DNA from: Anaerorudis cellulosivorans
Lineage (GTDB): Bacteria > Bacteroidota > Bacteroidia > Bacteroidales > Dysgonomonadaceae
Direction of reading: 5' to 3'
Assembly: GCF_025943985.1 (NCBI RefSeq)
Contig: NZ_JAPCWE010000005.1
Coordinates: 118,907-182,906 of the forward strand
DNA length: 64,000 bases
This document shows, piece by piece, positions 9,971 through 20,467 of this stretch (the first letter of the stretch is position 1; each line of letters begins with the position of its first letter). The notes below the pieces were generated by a model, which did not search any database, had not been told where the DNA came from, and worked only from the letters and a program-made list of their open reading frames with translations. A program made the position numbers and the translations under genes.

Positions 9971-10228
9971 ATGAAGAAAGATATTCATCCGCAAAATTAT
10001 CGCCCTGTGGTTTTTAAAGATATGTCGAACGACGAGACGTTTATTTGTCGCTCTACGATCAATGCAAAAGAAACTATTGAAATTGACGGTGTTACTTATC
10101 CGTTGGTGAAACTCGAAATTACCAGCGCATCGCACCCGTTTTATACCGGTAAACAGAAGCTGGTGGATACGGCAGGTCGTGTCGACAAATTCATGAGCCG
10201 TTACGGAAATCGCAACAAGAAGAAATAA
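9971..10228 (+). CDS. rpmE2: 50S ribosomal protein L31 type B
   Basis: 85 residues starting [19 protein letters not shown]. The start at 9971 is chosen because it gives the canonical N-terminus and follows a -7 box; an upstream in-frame ATG at 9836 would add 45 non-homologous residues that overlap cinA. The absence of the CxxC zinc motif and the [20 protein letters not shown] block define the type B, zinc-independent form, which is the normal L31 in Bacteroidota. It is bounded by its own promoter and a strong terminator. Confidence 0.95.
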   Translation: MKKDIHPQNYRPVVFKDMSNDETFICRSTINAKETIEIDGVTYPLVKLEITSASHPFYTGKQKLVDTAGRVDKFMSRYGNRNKKK

Positions 10229-10250
10229 CTACTGCTTCGGCAGAAAAGAT

Positions 10251-10284
10251 AAAAAGCGACGATGCAAAACCGTCGCTTTTTTTG
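10251..10284. terminator. Terminator between rpmE2 and the nitroreductase gene
   Basis: AAAAAGCGACG (10251-10261) / CGTCGCTTTTT (10271-10281) forms an 11-bp stem with A and T tracts on either side, so it can serve both convergent genes. Confidence 0.85.
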
Positions 10285-10286
10285 TT

Positions 10287-10898
10287 TTATTTGGGATATC
10301 CCACCGATTGCGTCAACAATACTTCCTGATTGGGGGGAAGATTCAGCAGTTTACCCAATTCTTCCTTGTTGAACGAACCACGGACAACCGTATTCAACCC
10401 TTCGGAAGCACAGAAAAGATAAATGTTTTGCGACACAAAACCGCAATCGGTATATGCATAGTGCCTGCTTGAAGCCTTGGATAAATCGCTCACAAAAATT
10501 ACATTTAACGAGGCATCGCCCACATAGTCCTGCATGCCTGTATTTTTTCGGTAATCGCCTTTTCTTACAAGCTTCAGCTTATGGTTTTGTGCATCGTAAT
10601 AATACAGACCTTCTCTGACGGAGATGTACAACTCCAATTCCTGGCGATTGTTTGCCGTTGGTGCCGTGCGCTTGTCGGGGCGGTTAAAACCGTTTGCTGC
10701 CCAAAGGAGGTTCGACAAGGTGGTGAGAGGCAGGTCTTTGTCTTGCCTGAATTCACGCGTTGATCTTCTTTCGCTCAATGCCTGCATGAGCGGTTTTCCG
10801 CCGGTTTTGTCGGGAGCAGGAAGCTGAATATCCTGCGCCGAAAGAAATACACTTGTCATCATCATAGTTGACACTAATAAAGAACCTAATTTTTTCAT
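10287..10898 (-). CDS. Exported nitroreductase-family (SagB/ThcOx-like) protein
   Basis: 203 residues. The N-terminus MKKLGSLLVSTMMMTSVFLSAQ is a clear signal peptide, so the mature protein should be periplasmic. The nitroreductase fold is shown by LSERRSTREFRQDKDLPL, LSNLLWAANGFNR, RTAPTANNRQELELYI, and GFVSQNIYLFCASEGLNTV. These are the FMN-contacting and dimer regions of small SagB/ThcOx-type nitroreductases. The family usually binds FMN and oxidises or reduces small molecules. A periplasmic location is unusual for the family at large but occurs in Bacteroidales homologues. The substrate is unknown. It is a single gene, convergent with rpmE2. Confidence 0.82.
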   Translation of the reverse strand: MKKLGSLLVSTMMMTSVFLSAQDIQLPAPDKTGGKPLMQALSERRSTREFRQDKDLPLTTLSNLLWAANGFNRPDKRTAPTANNRQELELYISVREGLYYYDAQNHKLKLVRKGDYRKNTGMQDYVGDASLNVIFVSDLSKASSRHYAYTDCGFVSQNIYLFCASEGLNTVVRGSFNKEELGKLLNLPPNQEVLLTQSVGYPK

Positions 10899-11146
10899 TT
10901 TTCCGGTTATTTAATCGATTATGAATATGGGAAACAAGAATACAAAAATAAAAAAAATCGCGTAAAATCCGTATCCTGCGTTTTTTTATCTACTTTTGTT
11001 TTGTATTTTAGCGTGCATTTCAAAAGTCGATTACCGTAATTTCATCTAAAGAGATATTGATATTCAATATATTACAAATCGTCAAATCATTAAACAGATT
11101 TTTTGAAGTGGATTCGTTTTATCAATTTATGAAGTGAAAGCAGAGA

Positions 11147-12400
11147 ATGAAAAGAAGTTTTTTTGCGGTTCTATGGTTACTTATATCACTTATCCCGTCA
11201 AAGGCTCAAATACAATTGGGCGACAGTGCAAAAATTAGTCTGATGACCAGCGAACCATGGCCGGGTGCGGTTTATGCCTTATTCGGACATACAGCTTTAT
11301 GGGTACACGACGATTCAACGGGTGTGGACGCGGCATTCAACTACGGCTATTTTGATCCTTCCCAACCCTATTTTATCTATCACTTTTTAAGAGGTGAGAC
11401 CGACTATATTCTTGGAGTGACTTCCTATGAGGATTTCATTTCGGAGTATCGGCAAAAAGGGGTCAACGTGTATGAGCAAGAGCTGAATCTCACGCGGGAA
11501 GAGTTGCAGAATCTGTGGCAGGCTCTGTATATAAATTCGTTACCGGAAAACAGAAAGTATCGGTATAATTATTTGTACGACAATTGTGCTACGCGTCCGC
11601 GCGACATGGTGGAGAAATATGTTCAGGGAAAAATCATTTATCCGCAAGACAACAACGAACAAACTTTCAGGGATTTGATACACGAGTGCGTGCATCCGTA
11701 TCCGTGGTTGGAATTCGGTATCGACCTGTTGGTGGGTAATGAAGCGGACAGACGTGCCGATGTAAGGGAAAAAATGTTTTTGCCGATGTATTTGATGAAA
11801 GCCTTTAAAGATGCAATGGTTGTAAAAAACGATACCCTGCGTTATCCGCTGCTGAAAAATACACAGCTTGTTTTGTCGGGCAACACGGCTGTTTTGCAGC
11901 AACAAAACGATAAAGCCGGGTTTACTCCTTTACCCGCAGCACTGCTGTTGCTTCTTGTAACCTTCCTTATTTCGGTTGTTCAGCTCGTAAAACTCAACAA
12001 CCCTAAATTTTCAACAATTTACGATACCTTTCTCTTCGGAATTGCCGGAATAGGAGGCGCTGTTATTTTCTTTCTGCTGTTTTTTTCGGAACATCCGGCC
12101 ACTAATCCGAATTGGAATTTTGCATGGTTAAATATTTTTGCGTTCGTTTTTGCCATTTTATTTTGGGTTAGACCGGCAAAAAAAATGGTTTATGTTTATC
12201 ATTTTATTAACTTTGTAGCCCTAACGGCATTTCTTCTGCTGTGGTGGCTGATACCCCAGCAGTTGCCGCTGGCAACCATCCCGTTTTCAATGAGTTTGTG
12301 GCTAAGGTCGGGAACAAACGTGTGGATATCCATAAAAAGACGCTCGAAAAATAAACGGTATGCATCGTTCAAGTATATGAAAGCCGGATGGGGAGAATGA
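11147..12400 (+). CDS. DUF4105 (Lnb N-terminal) periplasmic/membrane protein
   Basis: 417 residues. A signal peptide (MKRSFFAVLWLLISLIPSKA) is followed by a DUF4105 domain at about residues 25-230, with the conserved YALFGHTALWVHDDS (His) and YDNCATRPRDMVEKYV (Asn-Cys) motifs that suggest a papain-like NlpC/P60-type core. The C-terminal part (about 260-400) contains four or five hydrophobic segments that anchor it in the membrane. The domain shares ancestry with the N-terminal region of lacto-N-biosidase LnbX; its activity in Bacteroidales is not established. It is followed 58 nt later by the PafA-like gene, and both may be co-transcribed. Confidence 0.8.
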   Translation: MKRSFFAVLWLLISLIPSKAQIQLGDSAKISLMTSEPWPGAVYALFGHTALWVHDDSTGVDAAFNYGYFDPSQPYFIYHFLRGETDYILGVTSYEDFISEYRQKGVNVYEQELNLTREELQNLWQALYINSLPENRKYRYNYLYDNCATRPRDMVEKYVQGKIIYPQDNNEQTFRDLIHECVHPYPWLEFGIDLLVGNEADRRADVREKMFLPMYLMKAFKDAMVVKNDTLRYPLLKNTQLVLSGNTAVLQQQNDKAGFTPLPAALLLLLVTFLISVVQLVKLNNPKFSTIYDTFLFGIAGIGGAVIFFLLFFSEHPATNPNWNFAWLNIFAFVFAILFWVRPAKKMVYVYHFINFVALTAFLLLWWLIPQQLPLATIPFSMSLWLRSGTNVWISIKRRSKNKRYASFKYMKAGWGE

Positions 12401-12458
12401 TTTTCAGCATGGTTTTTGCATATTAATTTTAATCGTAAGATTTGATAGTACATATAGA

Positions 12459-14048
12459 ATGATTCGGATAGTTTCTTCACTTGTAGCTTTTTTTTCAATA
12501 GCTTCGTTATGCGCGCAAAATGTTTCGGAAGAACCACCCAAATTGGTAATCGGCATTACCATCGATCAATTGCGCGGAGATTATCTCCGGCTGTTTAAAC
12601 AAACTTTCGGAGAAGACGGATTTAAACGTTTACTGAACGAGGGATTGGTTTATAGCGACATTAAATACGATTTTCCTCATCCCGATGCAGCCTCGGCCAT
12701 TACAACCGTTTATACGGGTGCCTATCCGTTTTATCACGGCATTGTGGGCGAAAAAAAATACGCAAAGGATACCGACCGGGAAATCTCTTCCTTTTTCGAC
12801 AGCAAGTTTAACGGGGTTTCGACTACCGACCAATTATCGCCAACAGCGATAAAAGTACCTACCTTGACGGATGAATTGCAAATTGCGTCGGGAGGGAAAT
12901 CGGATATCGTTGCTTTTGCGCCGGATGCGTCGGCCGCACTGGCAAGTGGAGGACATGCGGCAAGCGGCGTGTACTGGATTGACGATTACAACGGCAAATG
13001 GGTAAGTTCGTCTTTCTATAAAACCAACCAATATATCGTAGATCAGCACAACAGAAGCAGCCGGTCGCTCAGCCTCACCATTGGTACGTTGATGTGGCGA
13101 CCGGCTATCGATATCGCCAATTACAAGGCTTTCCCTTATACACAGAACGTGTATAATTTTCAGCACTATTTCGGAAAAGATAAAACAAATCAGTTCAAAC
13201 TGTTTAAACAATCGCCTTTGGTTAATACCGAAGTGCGGCAGATGGCCGAAAAAATATTGAATGCCGGGACCATCGGCAAACATACGTATCCCGATTTTTT
13301 GGCGTTGACGTTTTATGCCGGAAATTATGAAAACGCCTTGGATAAAAACTATTCTCTCGAAATACAAGATACCTATTATCGTCTCGATCGGGAAATTGCC
13401 CAACTGTTGGAAACCGTAGAAAAAACAGTAGGACTGGATAATACGCTGATTTTTGTGGTTCCTACCGGTTATTATAACGAAGAAGAAATCTATCCGCCGG
13501 ATTTGACGCTTGCGGGTGGCAATTTTTATCCCGAGCGCACCCGGTCATTGCTCAATATGTATTTGATGGCTATCTATGGGAATGTACAATGGATAAAAAA
13601 ATATTATGACGGTCAATTGTTTTTCGACCGGAAACAGCTGGATGACAAAAAAATCGATGTCATCGATTTTCAAAGACGTGCAGCCGAATTTATGGTGCAG
13701 TTTGCCGGTGTGCAAGATGTGATCACATCGCATCAAATGCTTCACGGGGCCTACAACCAAATGGTCCATTTCTATCGGAACGGGTATCACAAAGGCATAT
13801 CGGGCGATTTGTTCGTGGAACTTCAACCCGGATGGCAGATCGTGACCGACGACCAATCGTCAAATAACAACCAAAAGGTCAGAAACAACGCTGTATCGGC
13901 ACCCGTAGTCTTTTTCGGAAACCACATTAAACCACAAAAAATATACCGAACCATCGAAGCTACCGAAATTGCTCCATCGGTTGCGCACCGGTTGCGCATT
14001 CGCGCTCCCAATGCCGCACAAGAAACCGTGTTGAAAGAATTGTTTTAA
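12459..14048 (+). CDS. PafA-like alkaline phosphatase superfamily protein, apparently lacking catalytic ligands
   Basis: 529 residues with a signal peptide (cleaved near residue 19). The alkaline phosphatase / type I phosphodiesterase fold is evident: VIGITIDQLRGDYLRLF (first metal Asp, D36), SAITTVYTGAYPFYHGI (nucleophile region) and DTYYRLDREIAQLL. In active PafA-type enzymes a D-x-x-G-H motif, a D-H-G motif and a late histidine bind the second zinc. The matching places here read FYAGNYENA, VPTGYYNEE and AVSAPVVFFGNHI, so several expected Asp/His ligands are missing. It may be a pseudo-enzyme with a structural or binding role. The fold is well supported; the loss of activity is inference from motif inspection. 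Confidence 0.8.
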   Translation: MIRIVSSLVAFFSIASLCAQNVSEEPPKLVIGITIDQLRGDYLRLFKQTFGEDGFKRLLNEGLVYSDIKYDFPHPDAASAITTVYTGAYPFYHGIVGEKKYAKDTDREISSFFDSKFNGVSTTDQLSPTAIKVPTLTDELQIASGGKSDIVAFAPDASAALASGGHAASGVYWIDDYNGKWVSSSFYKTNQYIVDQHNRSSRSLSLTIGTLMWRPAIDIANYKAFPYTQNVYNFQHYFGKDKTNQFKLFKQSPLVNTEVRQMAEKILNAGTIGKHTYPDFLALTFYAGNYENALDKNYSLEIQDTYYRLDREIAQLLETVEKTVGLDNTLIFVVPTGYYNEEEIYPPDLTLAGGNFYPERTRSLLNMYLMAIYGNVQWIKKYYDGQLFFDRKQLDDKKIDVIDFQRRAAEFMVQFAGVQDVITSHQMLHGAYNQMVHFYRNGYHKGISGDLFVELQPGWQIVTDDQSSNNNQKVRNNAVSAPVVFFGNHIKPQKIYRTIEATEIAPSVAHRLRIRAPNAAQETVLKELF

Positions 14049-14137
14049 AAACACGGTTGCCGAGACCATTTCTTTATCGTTTCTTTAAATATCATTTATA
14101 AATAATATACTATCAATCGTTTACATCTATACAATTT

Positions 14138-17100
14138 ATGGGATTCAACGAATTAATATCAAAAATATTTGGCAACAAGGCTCAACGCGATTTGAGAGAA
14201 ATCAATCCCGTTGTAGAAAAAATAAAAGCAGTTTATCCTGAAATGGGCAAACTGTCGAATGACGAGCTTCGTGCCAAAACCCGAGAACTCGAAAAAAGAG
14301 TTCAGGATTACGTCATCGAAGAAAAAGCCCGCATTGAAGAGTTAAAATCGAATATCGAAAATGTGGACCTGGAAGAACGGGAAATAATTTGGCAACAAAT
14401 CGATAAGATAGAAGACGAAATTGTTGAGAAATACGAAAAAATATTAGACGAAATTCTTCCGGAAGCTTTTGCAATAATGAAAGATACCGCCCGTCGTTTC
14501 AAAGAAAACGAAGAACTGGTGGTAACAGCTACCGATTTCGACCGCGAATTGGCTGCTACACACGACTTTGTGCGTATCGAAGGCGATAAGGCCATTTACC
14601 AAAATCACTGGCTGGCGGGTGGCAACGAAATTACCTGGGATATGGTGCATTACGATGTACAGCTGTTCGGCGGCGTTGTTTTGCACAAAGGAAAAATTGC
14701 CGAGATGGCTACAGGTGAAGGGAAAACGCTGGTAGCCACACTTCCTGTTTTTTTGAATGCACTTACCCACAACGGCGTGCATTTAGTTACCGTTAACGAT
14801 TACTTGTCGAAACGCGATGCGGAGTGGATGGGCCCACTGTATATGTTTCACGGTCTGTCGGTGGATTGCATCGATAAACACGAACCCAATTCCGAAGCAC
14901 GACGCAGAGCCTATGAGGCCGATATTACCTTCGGTACAAACAACGAATTCGGTTTCGACTATCTTCGCGACAACATGGCGCTTTCGCCCAAAGACCTCGT
15001 GCAACGCAAACTCAATTATGCCATTGTGGACGAGGTCGATTCGGTATTGATTGATGATGCACGTACCCCGCTGATTATATCGGGACCTGTTCCCAAAGGC
15101 GAAGACCAGCTTTTCGAATCTTTTCGCCCACGAGTGGAATTGTTGGTCAAAGCGCAACGCGATCTGACAACGCGACTGCTCACCGAAGCGAAAGCAAAAA
15201 TGGCATCGGAGGACAAAAAAGAACAAGAAGAAGGCGCATTACTGTTGTATCGTTCCTTCAAAGGTATGCCTAAATATAAGCCGCTGATTAAATTTTTGAG
15301 CGAACCCGGCGTAAAGGCTGCCATGCTTAAAACCGAAGAATTTTATATGCAGGATCAGATGCGCAATATGCACATTGTGACCGATCCGCTGTATTTTGTC
15401 ATCGACGAAAAAAACAATACGGTAGAACTTACGGAAAAAGGGATTGATTTGCTCACCGGAAAATCGGACGATCCCTTGTTTTTTGTTTTGCCGGATATCG
15501 CCTCCCAATTGGCCGAACTGGAGAACGAAAACCTTACCGAAGAAGAAAAAGCAGCAAAAAAAGACGAGCTGCTCCAAAATTATGCCATAAAATCGGAACG
15601 TGTTCATACCATCAATCAACTGCTGAAAGCCTATACGTTGTTTGATAAAGACGACGAATATGTGGTGATCGACAATAAGGTGAAAATTGTGGATGAACAA
15701 ACAGGGCGTATTATGGAAGGCCGCCGTTATTCCGACGGTTTGCATCAGGCTATCGAAGCCAAAGAACGGGTGAAGGTGGAAGCTGCTACCCAGACGTATG
15801 CAACCATCACGTTGCAAAATTATTTCCGGATGTATCACAAATTGGCGGGCATGACCGGTACCGCCGAAACCGAAGCCGGCGAATTTTGGGATATCTATAA
15901 ACTGGATGTGGTGGTGATTCCCACTAACAAACCGGTGATCCGTAACGACATGAACGACCGGATTTACAAAACGAAACGCGAAAAATATACGGCTGTTATC
16001 GAAGAAATCGAAGAAATGATCAACCGGGGAAGGCCGGTTCTGGTGGGTACAACATCGGTTGAGATATCGGAATTGTTGAGCAGAATGCTCACCCTTCGCA
16101 AAATTAAACACAATGTACTGAATGCCAAGCTGCATCAACGTGAAGCCGAGATTGTGGCCAACGCGGGGCAGAAAGGTGTGGTTACCATCGCAACCAACAT
16201 GGCCGGACGTGGTACGGATATCAAACTCTCACCGGAAGTTCGCGAAGCAGGCGGGTTGGCAATTATCGGTACCGAACGCCACGAATCTCGGCGCGTCGAT
16301 CGTCAGTTGCGCGGACGTGCCGGTCGTCAGGGCGATCCGGGATCGTCAGTATTCTTCGTGTCGCTGGAAGACGATCTGATGCGCTTGTTTGCAACCGAAA
16401 GAATAGCCGGACTGATGGATCGCATGGGATTTAAAGAGGGCGACGTGCTGGAGCACGATATGTTGAGCAAATCGGTTGAACGGGCACAAAAGAAGGTGGA
16501 AGAAAACAACTTCGGTATCCGTAAACGTTTGCTCGAATATGACGATGTGATGAATGCCCAACGTGAAGTCATCTACAAACGCAGAAGACATGCCCTTATT
16601 GGCGAACGTATCGAGATGGATGTCATTAATATGATACAAAATACCGTTAATCGGATCGTTGAAGAAAACGAGGACGATTACGAAAACATGAAAATGGAAT
16701 TGTATCGCATTATGGCTATCGAAATTCCGTTCACCCAAGAGGAGATGAAAGCGTTGAAACCGGAACAACAGGCTGAAAAGATTTTCGAAAAAGCGCTGAG
16801 CAGTTTCAAACGGAAAACCGATAAAATGGCCGAGATTGCCCAACCCGTAATCAAACAGGTCTATGAAAGTCAGGGTGCCATGTATGAAAACATTCTTATC
16901 CCCATCACCGACGGAAAGAAGGTTTATAACATCGCCACCAACTTGAAAGAAGCCTACGAAACAGGGTCGAAAGCGTTGGTGAAATCGTTTGAGAAAGCCA
17001 TCTTGCTGCATACGATTGACGAACACTGGAAAGAACATCTGCGCGAAATGGACGACCTGCGCCAATCGGTTCAAAATGTTACGTACGAACAAAAAGACCC

Positions 17101-17443
17101 GTTGTTGATTTACAAATTGGAATCCTTCGATCTTTTCAAAAAAATGGTTGAAGAAATCGATACCGAAGCTGTTTCTATACTGATGCGCGGACAAATACCG
17201 GTTCAGGCTCCCGACAATGTGAGACGTGCAGCTCCCGAAAAAAAAACCGATTACAGTAAATACCGTACCCGAAAAGATGAGATGGGGGGAATACTCAATA
17301 AAGGAAGGGACGGTGGAGGAGCACCCAAACAACAGGAACGAAAAATGGAACCCGTACGTGTGGAAAAAAAGATCGGACGCAACGATCCGTGTCCTTGCGG
17401 AAGCGGCAAAAAATACAAACATTGTCACGGACAAAATGCATAA
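14138..17443 (+). CDS. secA: Preprotein translocase ATPase SecA
   Basis: 1101 residues, long as usual in Bacteroidota. The Walker A is GEGKT at 193-197 in [20 protein letters not shown]; Walker B is DEVD at 298-301. A roughly 120-residue insertion after the first nucleotide-binding half (about residues 340-480) explains the extra length. The helicase motif [13 protein letters not shown] is present, and the C-terminus ends with the zinc-binding [14 protein letters not shown] motif for SecB or ribosome contact. It drives post-translational protein export through SecYEG. It begins 89 nt after the PafA-like gene and ends at a strong hairpin, then gyrA follows after an intergenic repeat. Confidence 0.98.
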   Translation: MGFNELISKIFGNKAQRDLREINPVVEKIKAVYPEMGKLSNDELRAKTRELEKRVQDYVIEEKARIEELKSNIENVDLEEREIIWQQIDKIEDEIVEKYEKILDEILPEAFAIMKDTARRFKENEELVVTATDFDRELAATHDFVRIEGDKAIYQNHWLAGGNEITWDMVHYDVQLFGGVVLHKGKIAEMATGEGKTLVATLPVFLNALTHNGVHLVTVNDYLSKRDAEWMGPLYMFHGLSVDCIDKHEPNSEARRRAYEADITFGTNNEFGFDYLRDNMALSPKDLVQRKLNYAIVDEVDSVLIDDARTPLIISGPVPKGEDQLFESFRPRVELLVKAQRDLTTRLLTEAKAKMASEDKKEQEEGALLLYRSFKGMPKYKPLIKFLSEPGVKAAMLKTEEFYMQDQMRNMHIVTDPLYFVIDEKNNTVELTEKGIDLLTGKSDDPLFFVLPDIASQLAELENENLTEEEKAAKKDELLQNYAIKSERVHTINQLLKAYTLFDKDDEYVVIDNKVKIVDEQTGRIMEGRRYSDGLHQAIEAKERVKVEAATQTYATITLQNYFRMYHKLAGMTGTAETEAGEFWDIYKLDVVVIPTNKPVIRNDMNDRIYKTKREKYTAVIEEIEEMINRGRPVLVGTTSVEISELLSRMLTLRKIKHNVLNAKLHQREAEIVANAGQKGVVTIATNMAGRGTDIKLSPEVREAGGLAIIGTERHESRRVDRQLRGRAGRQGDPGSSVFFVSLEDDLMRLFATERIAGLMDRMGFKEGDVLEHDMLSKSVERAQKKVEENNFGIRKRLLEYDDVMNAQREVIYKRRRHALIGERIEMDVINMIQNTVNRIVEENEDDYENMKMELYRIMAIEIPFTQEEMKALKPEQQAEKIFEKALSSFKRKTDKMAEIAQPVIKQVYESQGAMYENILIPITDGKKVYNIATNLKEAYETGSKALVKSFEKAILLHTIDEHWKEHLREMDDLRQSVQNVTYEQKDPLLIYKLESFDLFKKMVEEIDTEAVSILMRGQIPVQAPDNVRRAAPEKKTDYSKYRTRKDEMGGILNKGRDGGGAPKQQERKMEPVRVEKKIGRNDPCPCGSGKKYKHCHGQNA

Positions 17444-17464
17444 TTTGAATTAATTTACACGGAG

Positions 17465-17504
17465 AAAAACCCGGAAGAAGTTTTCACCATCTTTCGGGTT
17501 TTTT
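17465..17504 (+). terminator. Terminator of secA
   Basis: AAAAACCCG (17465-17473) and CGGGTTTTTT (17495-17504) form a stem with an inner GAAG/CTTT extension, ending in a T tract 22 nt after secA. Confidence 0.8.
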
Positions 17505-17532
17505 ACTGTTTTCACGGCATATATTCAAACAA

Positions 17533-17727
17533 TCGACGCTTCACGCTCGCTTCATGCTTGCATCAAGGCGGGGAGAAGAACGCCGGGTTTTGTGGACCGG
17601 GAGTAAAAACTACCTGCGTATTTGCCGCAAAAACGGCAAATACCGGGAGCGAGGATGGTGCAGCCTTGGTACGGACTTGGTGCGGAGAAGGTGGGGTTCG
17701 TTTTGCACTTGCCGGTTGACGCTGCAA
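17533..17727 (+). repeat. Dispersed intergenic element with 11-nt units, copy 1
   Basis: This non-coding stretch between secA and gyrA is colinear with 41607-41876. The left arm has three 11-nt units (17533-17565, each ending TTCA or ATCA). The core carries a perfect 10-bp hairpin, GTATTTGCCG (17618-17627) / CGGCAAATAC (17634-17643). The right arm has four 11-nt units from 17646: GGAGCGAGGAT, GGTGCAGCCTT, GGTACGGACTT, GGTGCGGAGAA. The tail GTTTTGCACTTGC-GGTTGA is shared with copy 2. Left-arm units read as reverse complements of right-arm units. The rest of the secA-gyrA gap (17444-17874) holds only the secA terminator and the gyrA promoter. The nature of the element is unknown. Confidence 0.75.
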
Positions 17728-17749
17728 CGCTCATTTTTACGCCGGTTTT

Positions 17750-17781
17750 TTTGTTAAATTCGATAGAAAGCAGTATCTTAG
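17750..17781 (+). promoter_or_regulatory. Likely promoter of gyrA
   Basis: TTTG (17750-17753), 20 nt, TATCTTAG (17774-17781); the -7 box has one mismatch. It lies directly after repeat copy 1 and 93 nt before gyrA. Confidence 0.4.
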
Positions 17782-17874
17782 TAAAATATTTAAACACGCT
17801 GACAAGATTTGATAGATGACTGTAAATAAAGCGAATACATCATATCAAAAGAAAGAAATAGTAAAACAAACAGT

Positions 17875-20415
17875 ATGATAGATCAGGAAGAAAGAGTCAT
17901 TCAGATTAACATTGAAGATGAGATGAAATCGGCATACATCGATTATTCGATGTCTGTCATTGTTTCCAGAGCACTACCCGATGTAAGAGATGGTTTCAAA
18001 CCCGTTCACAGACGCATCCTTTTCGGTATGTACGAATTGGGCAATACGCCGGATAAACCCCATAAAAAATCGGCCAGAATTGTAGGTGAAGTATTGGGAA
18101 AATACCATCCACACGGCGATTCATCGGTCTATAATGCCATGGTGCGCCTGGCTCAAGACTGGAGCATGCGTTATCCGTTGGTTGACGGGCAAGGTAATAT
18201 GGGAAGTATCGACGGCGATAGTCCGGCAGCCATGCGATACACCGAAGCAAGGCTCAACAAACTTGCCGAAGAAATGCTGCGCGATATCGATAAAGACACC
18301 GTGGACTTTCAACTGAATTTCGATGATACGCTCAATGAACCAACCGTACTCCCCACACGGATACCCAACCTGCTGATCAACGGCTCGGCCGGGATTGCGG
18401 TAGGAATGGCTACCAATATTGCTCCTCATAATTTGACGGAATGCATCAACGGCATCATCGCTTATATCGACAACCGCGATATCGACGTCAAAGGCCTTAT
18501 GCAATATATCAAAGCACCCGATTTTCCCACAGGAGGATACATCTATGGATATCAGGGAGTAGAAGAGGCTTTTGAAACGGGAAGAGGACGAATCGTTATC
18601 CGCGGAAAAGCCGAAATAGAAACCGGAAAAACCCACGATCAAATCATTATTACGGAAATCCCTTATATGGTAAACAAAGCCGAACTGATAAAGCATATTG
18701 CCGATTTGGTTACGGAAAAAAAGATCGAGGGGATTTCGAATATCAACGACGAGAGCGACCGGCAGGGTATGCGCATCGTGATCGATATAAAACGCGATGC
18801 CAATGCCAACGTCGTGTTAAATAAACTATTTAAACTCACCGCTTTGCAATCGTCGTTCAATGTAAACAATATTGCATTGGTAAAAGGACGTCCCCAAATG
18901 CTCAACCTGAAAGATATGATTGAGCAGTTTGTGGAACATCGACATGAAGTGGTGATCAGAAGAACAAAATTCGACCTTAAAAAAGCGGAAGAAAGGGCCC
19001 ATATTCTGGAAGGCTTGATCATTGCCTCCGACAACATCGACGAGGTAATTGCCATTATTCGAAGCTCAGGCAATCCGCAAGAGGCTATACAACGACTGGT
19101 TGATCGCTTTCAACTATCTGACATTCAGGCACGTGCAATAGTGGAAATGCGGTTGCGCCAGTTGACGGGACTGGAACAGGATAAGCTCCATGCCGAATAT
19201 GAAGAGGTTAAAAAACAAATCGAATACTTGAAAGAGATTTTGAGTAACGAAGACCTCTGCATGAAAGTCATCAAAGACGAACTGATCGAGATTAGAGAAA
19301 AATATGGCGACGAGCGCCGTTCGGAAATTATTTATTCGTCGGAAGAGTTGAACCCCGAAGACTTTTATGCCGATGACCAAATGATCATTACCATTTCGCA
19401 CATGGGGTATATCAAACGTACGCCTCTAACGGAGTTTCGCACGCAAAACAGGGGTGGGGTGGGGTCTAAAGGCTCCGAGACTCGTGACGAAGATTTTGTG
19501 GAATTCATTTATCCCGCTACCAACCACAATTATATGCTTTTCTTTACACAAAAAGGGAAATGTTATTGGTTGCGGGTTTACGAAATTCCCGAAGGCACCA
19601 GAACCTCTAAAGGAAGAGCCATACAAAATTTGTTGAATATCGATCCCGATGATGCCGTGACGGCTTTTGTCCGTGTGCCTGCATTGGATGATGAAGCGTA
19701 TATCAATTCGCATTACCTCCTTTTCTGCACCAAACGGGGAATCGTGAAAAAAACCTTGCTGGAGGCCTATTCGCGTCCGCGCCAAAATGGCGTGAATGCC
19801 ATCACCCTCAATGAGGGCGATGAGGTGATATCTGTACGTTTAACCGACGGAAATAAAGATGTTATATTGGCAAACAGAAACGGGCGCGCCATCCGGTTTC
19901 ACGAATCGGGGGTACGACCGATGGGACGTACGGCTGCCGGAGTAAAGGGAATGACGCTGGACAATGATGGCGAAGACTGCATTATCGGAATGATTTGTAT
20001 GGATCCGGATTCCGAAACTACCATATTGGTCGTTTCTGAACAAGGCTACGGAAAACGAACACACTTGAACGATGAAGATGGAGAACCGGTTTATCGGATC
20101 ACGCAACGAGGTGGAAAGGGAATTAAAACGCTGAATGTTACAAATAAAACAGGCAAACTGGTTGCTATTAAAAGCGTTACGGATAAGAACGATTTAATGA
20201 TAATTAACAAATCAGGAATTGCAATACGCGTAAAAATTTCCGATATTCGCATCATGGGAAGAGCTACGCAAGGGGTGCGCCTCATCAATTTGGATAAACG
20301 AAACGATGATATTGCCTCTGTATGTAAAGTTAATTCAGAAGATCTGGAAGATAACGAAATTAACGAATTAAATGATGATGAGGATACCGAAAATATAAAT
20401 GAATCGAAAGAATAA
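17875..20415 (+). CDS. gyrA: DNA gyrase subunit A
   Basis: 846 residues. The catalytic tyrosine is Y122 in [10 protein letters not shown]. The quinolone-resistance region [17 protein letters not shown] has Ser at 83 and Asn at 87 (numbering equals E. coli), where E. coli has Asp87. The C-terminal beta-pinwheel domain begins near residue 510, with a GyrA-box-like [10 protein letters not shown] (E. coli QRRGGKG) near 525. The tail is acidic ([18 protein letters not shown]). With GyrB it introduces negative supercoils. The gyrA-box distinguishes it from ParC. The neighbours share no pathway. Confidence 0.96.
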   Translation: MIDQEERVIQINIEDEMKSAYIDYSMSVIVSRALPDVRDGFKPVHRRILFGMYELGNTPDKPHKKSARIVGEVLGKYHPHGDSSVYNAMVRLAQDWSMRYPLVDGQGNMGSIDGDSPAAMRYTEARLNKLAEEMLRDIDKDTVDFQLNFDDTLNEPTVLPTRIPNLLINGSAGIAVGMATNIAPHNLTECINGIIAYIDNRDIDVKGLMQYIKAPDFPTGGYIYGYQGVEEAFETGRGRIVIRGKAEIETGKTHDQIIITEIPYMVNKAELIKHIADLVTEKKIEGISNINDESDRQGMRIVIDIKRDANANVVLNKLFKLTALQSSFNVNNIALVKGRPQMLNLKDMIEQFVEHRHEVVIRRTKFDLKKAEERAHILEGLIIASDNIDEVIAIIRSSGNPQEAIQRLVDRFQLSDIQARAIVEMRLRQLTGLEQDKLHAEYEEVKKQIEYLKEILSNEDLCMKVIKDELIEIREKYGDERRSEIIYSSEELNPEDFYADDQMIITISHMGYIKRTPLTEFRTQNRGGVGSKGSETRDEDFVEFIYPATNHNYMLFFTQKGKCYWLRVYEIPEGTRTSKGRAIQNLLNIDPDDAVTAFVRVPALDDEAYINSHYLLFCTKRGIVKKTLLEAYSRPRQNGVNAITLNEGDEVISVRLTDGNKDVILANRNGRAIRFHESGVRPMGRTAAGVKGMTLDNDGEDCIIGMICMDPDSETTILVVSEQGYGKRTHLNDEDGEPVYRITQRGGKGIKTLNVTNKTGKLVAIKSVTDKNDLMIINKSGIAIRVKISDIRIMGRATQGVRLINLDKRNDDIASVCKVNSEDLEDNEINELNDDEDTENINESKE

Positions 20416-20467
20416 CACGTGATATAGAAATTCTATGAAATTAATTAATCGATTAAAAATAAGTAAA

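Noticed and set aside
16346..17434. Long open frame (362 codons) antisense to secA
   Set aside because: It mirrors the secA frame, has a His/Phe/Val-rich composition without any recognisable domain, and secA itself is certain.
17552..17797. Minus-strand frames of 81 and 86 codons inside the two repeat copies (also 41598-41858)
   Set aside because: They share similarity only because the DNA repeats are similar; the 11-nt period shifts frame at each unit, so a conserved protein is not credible.
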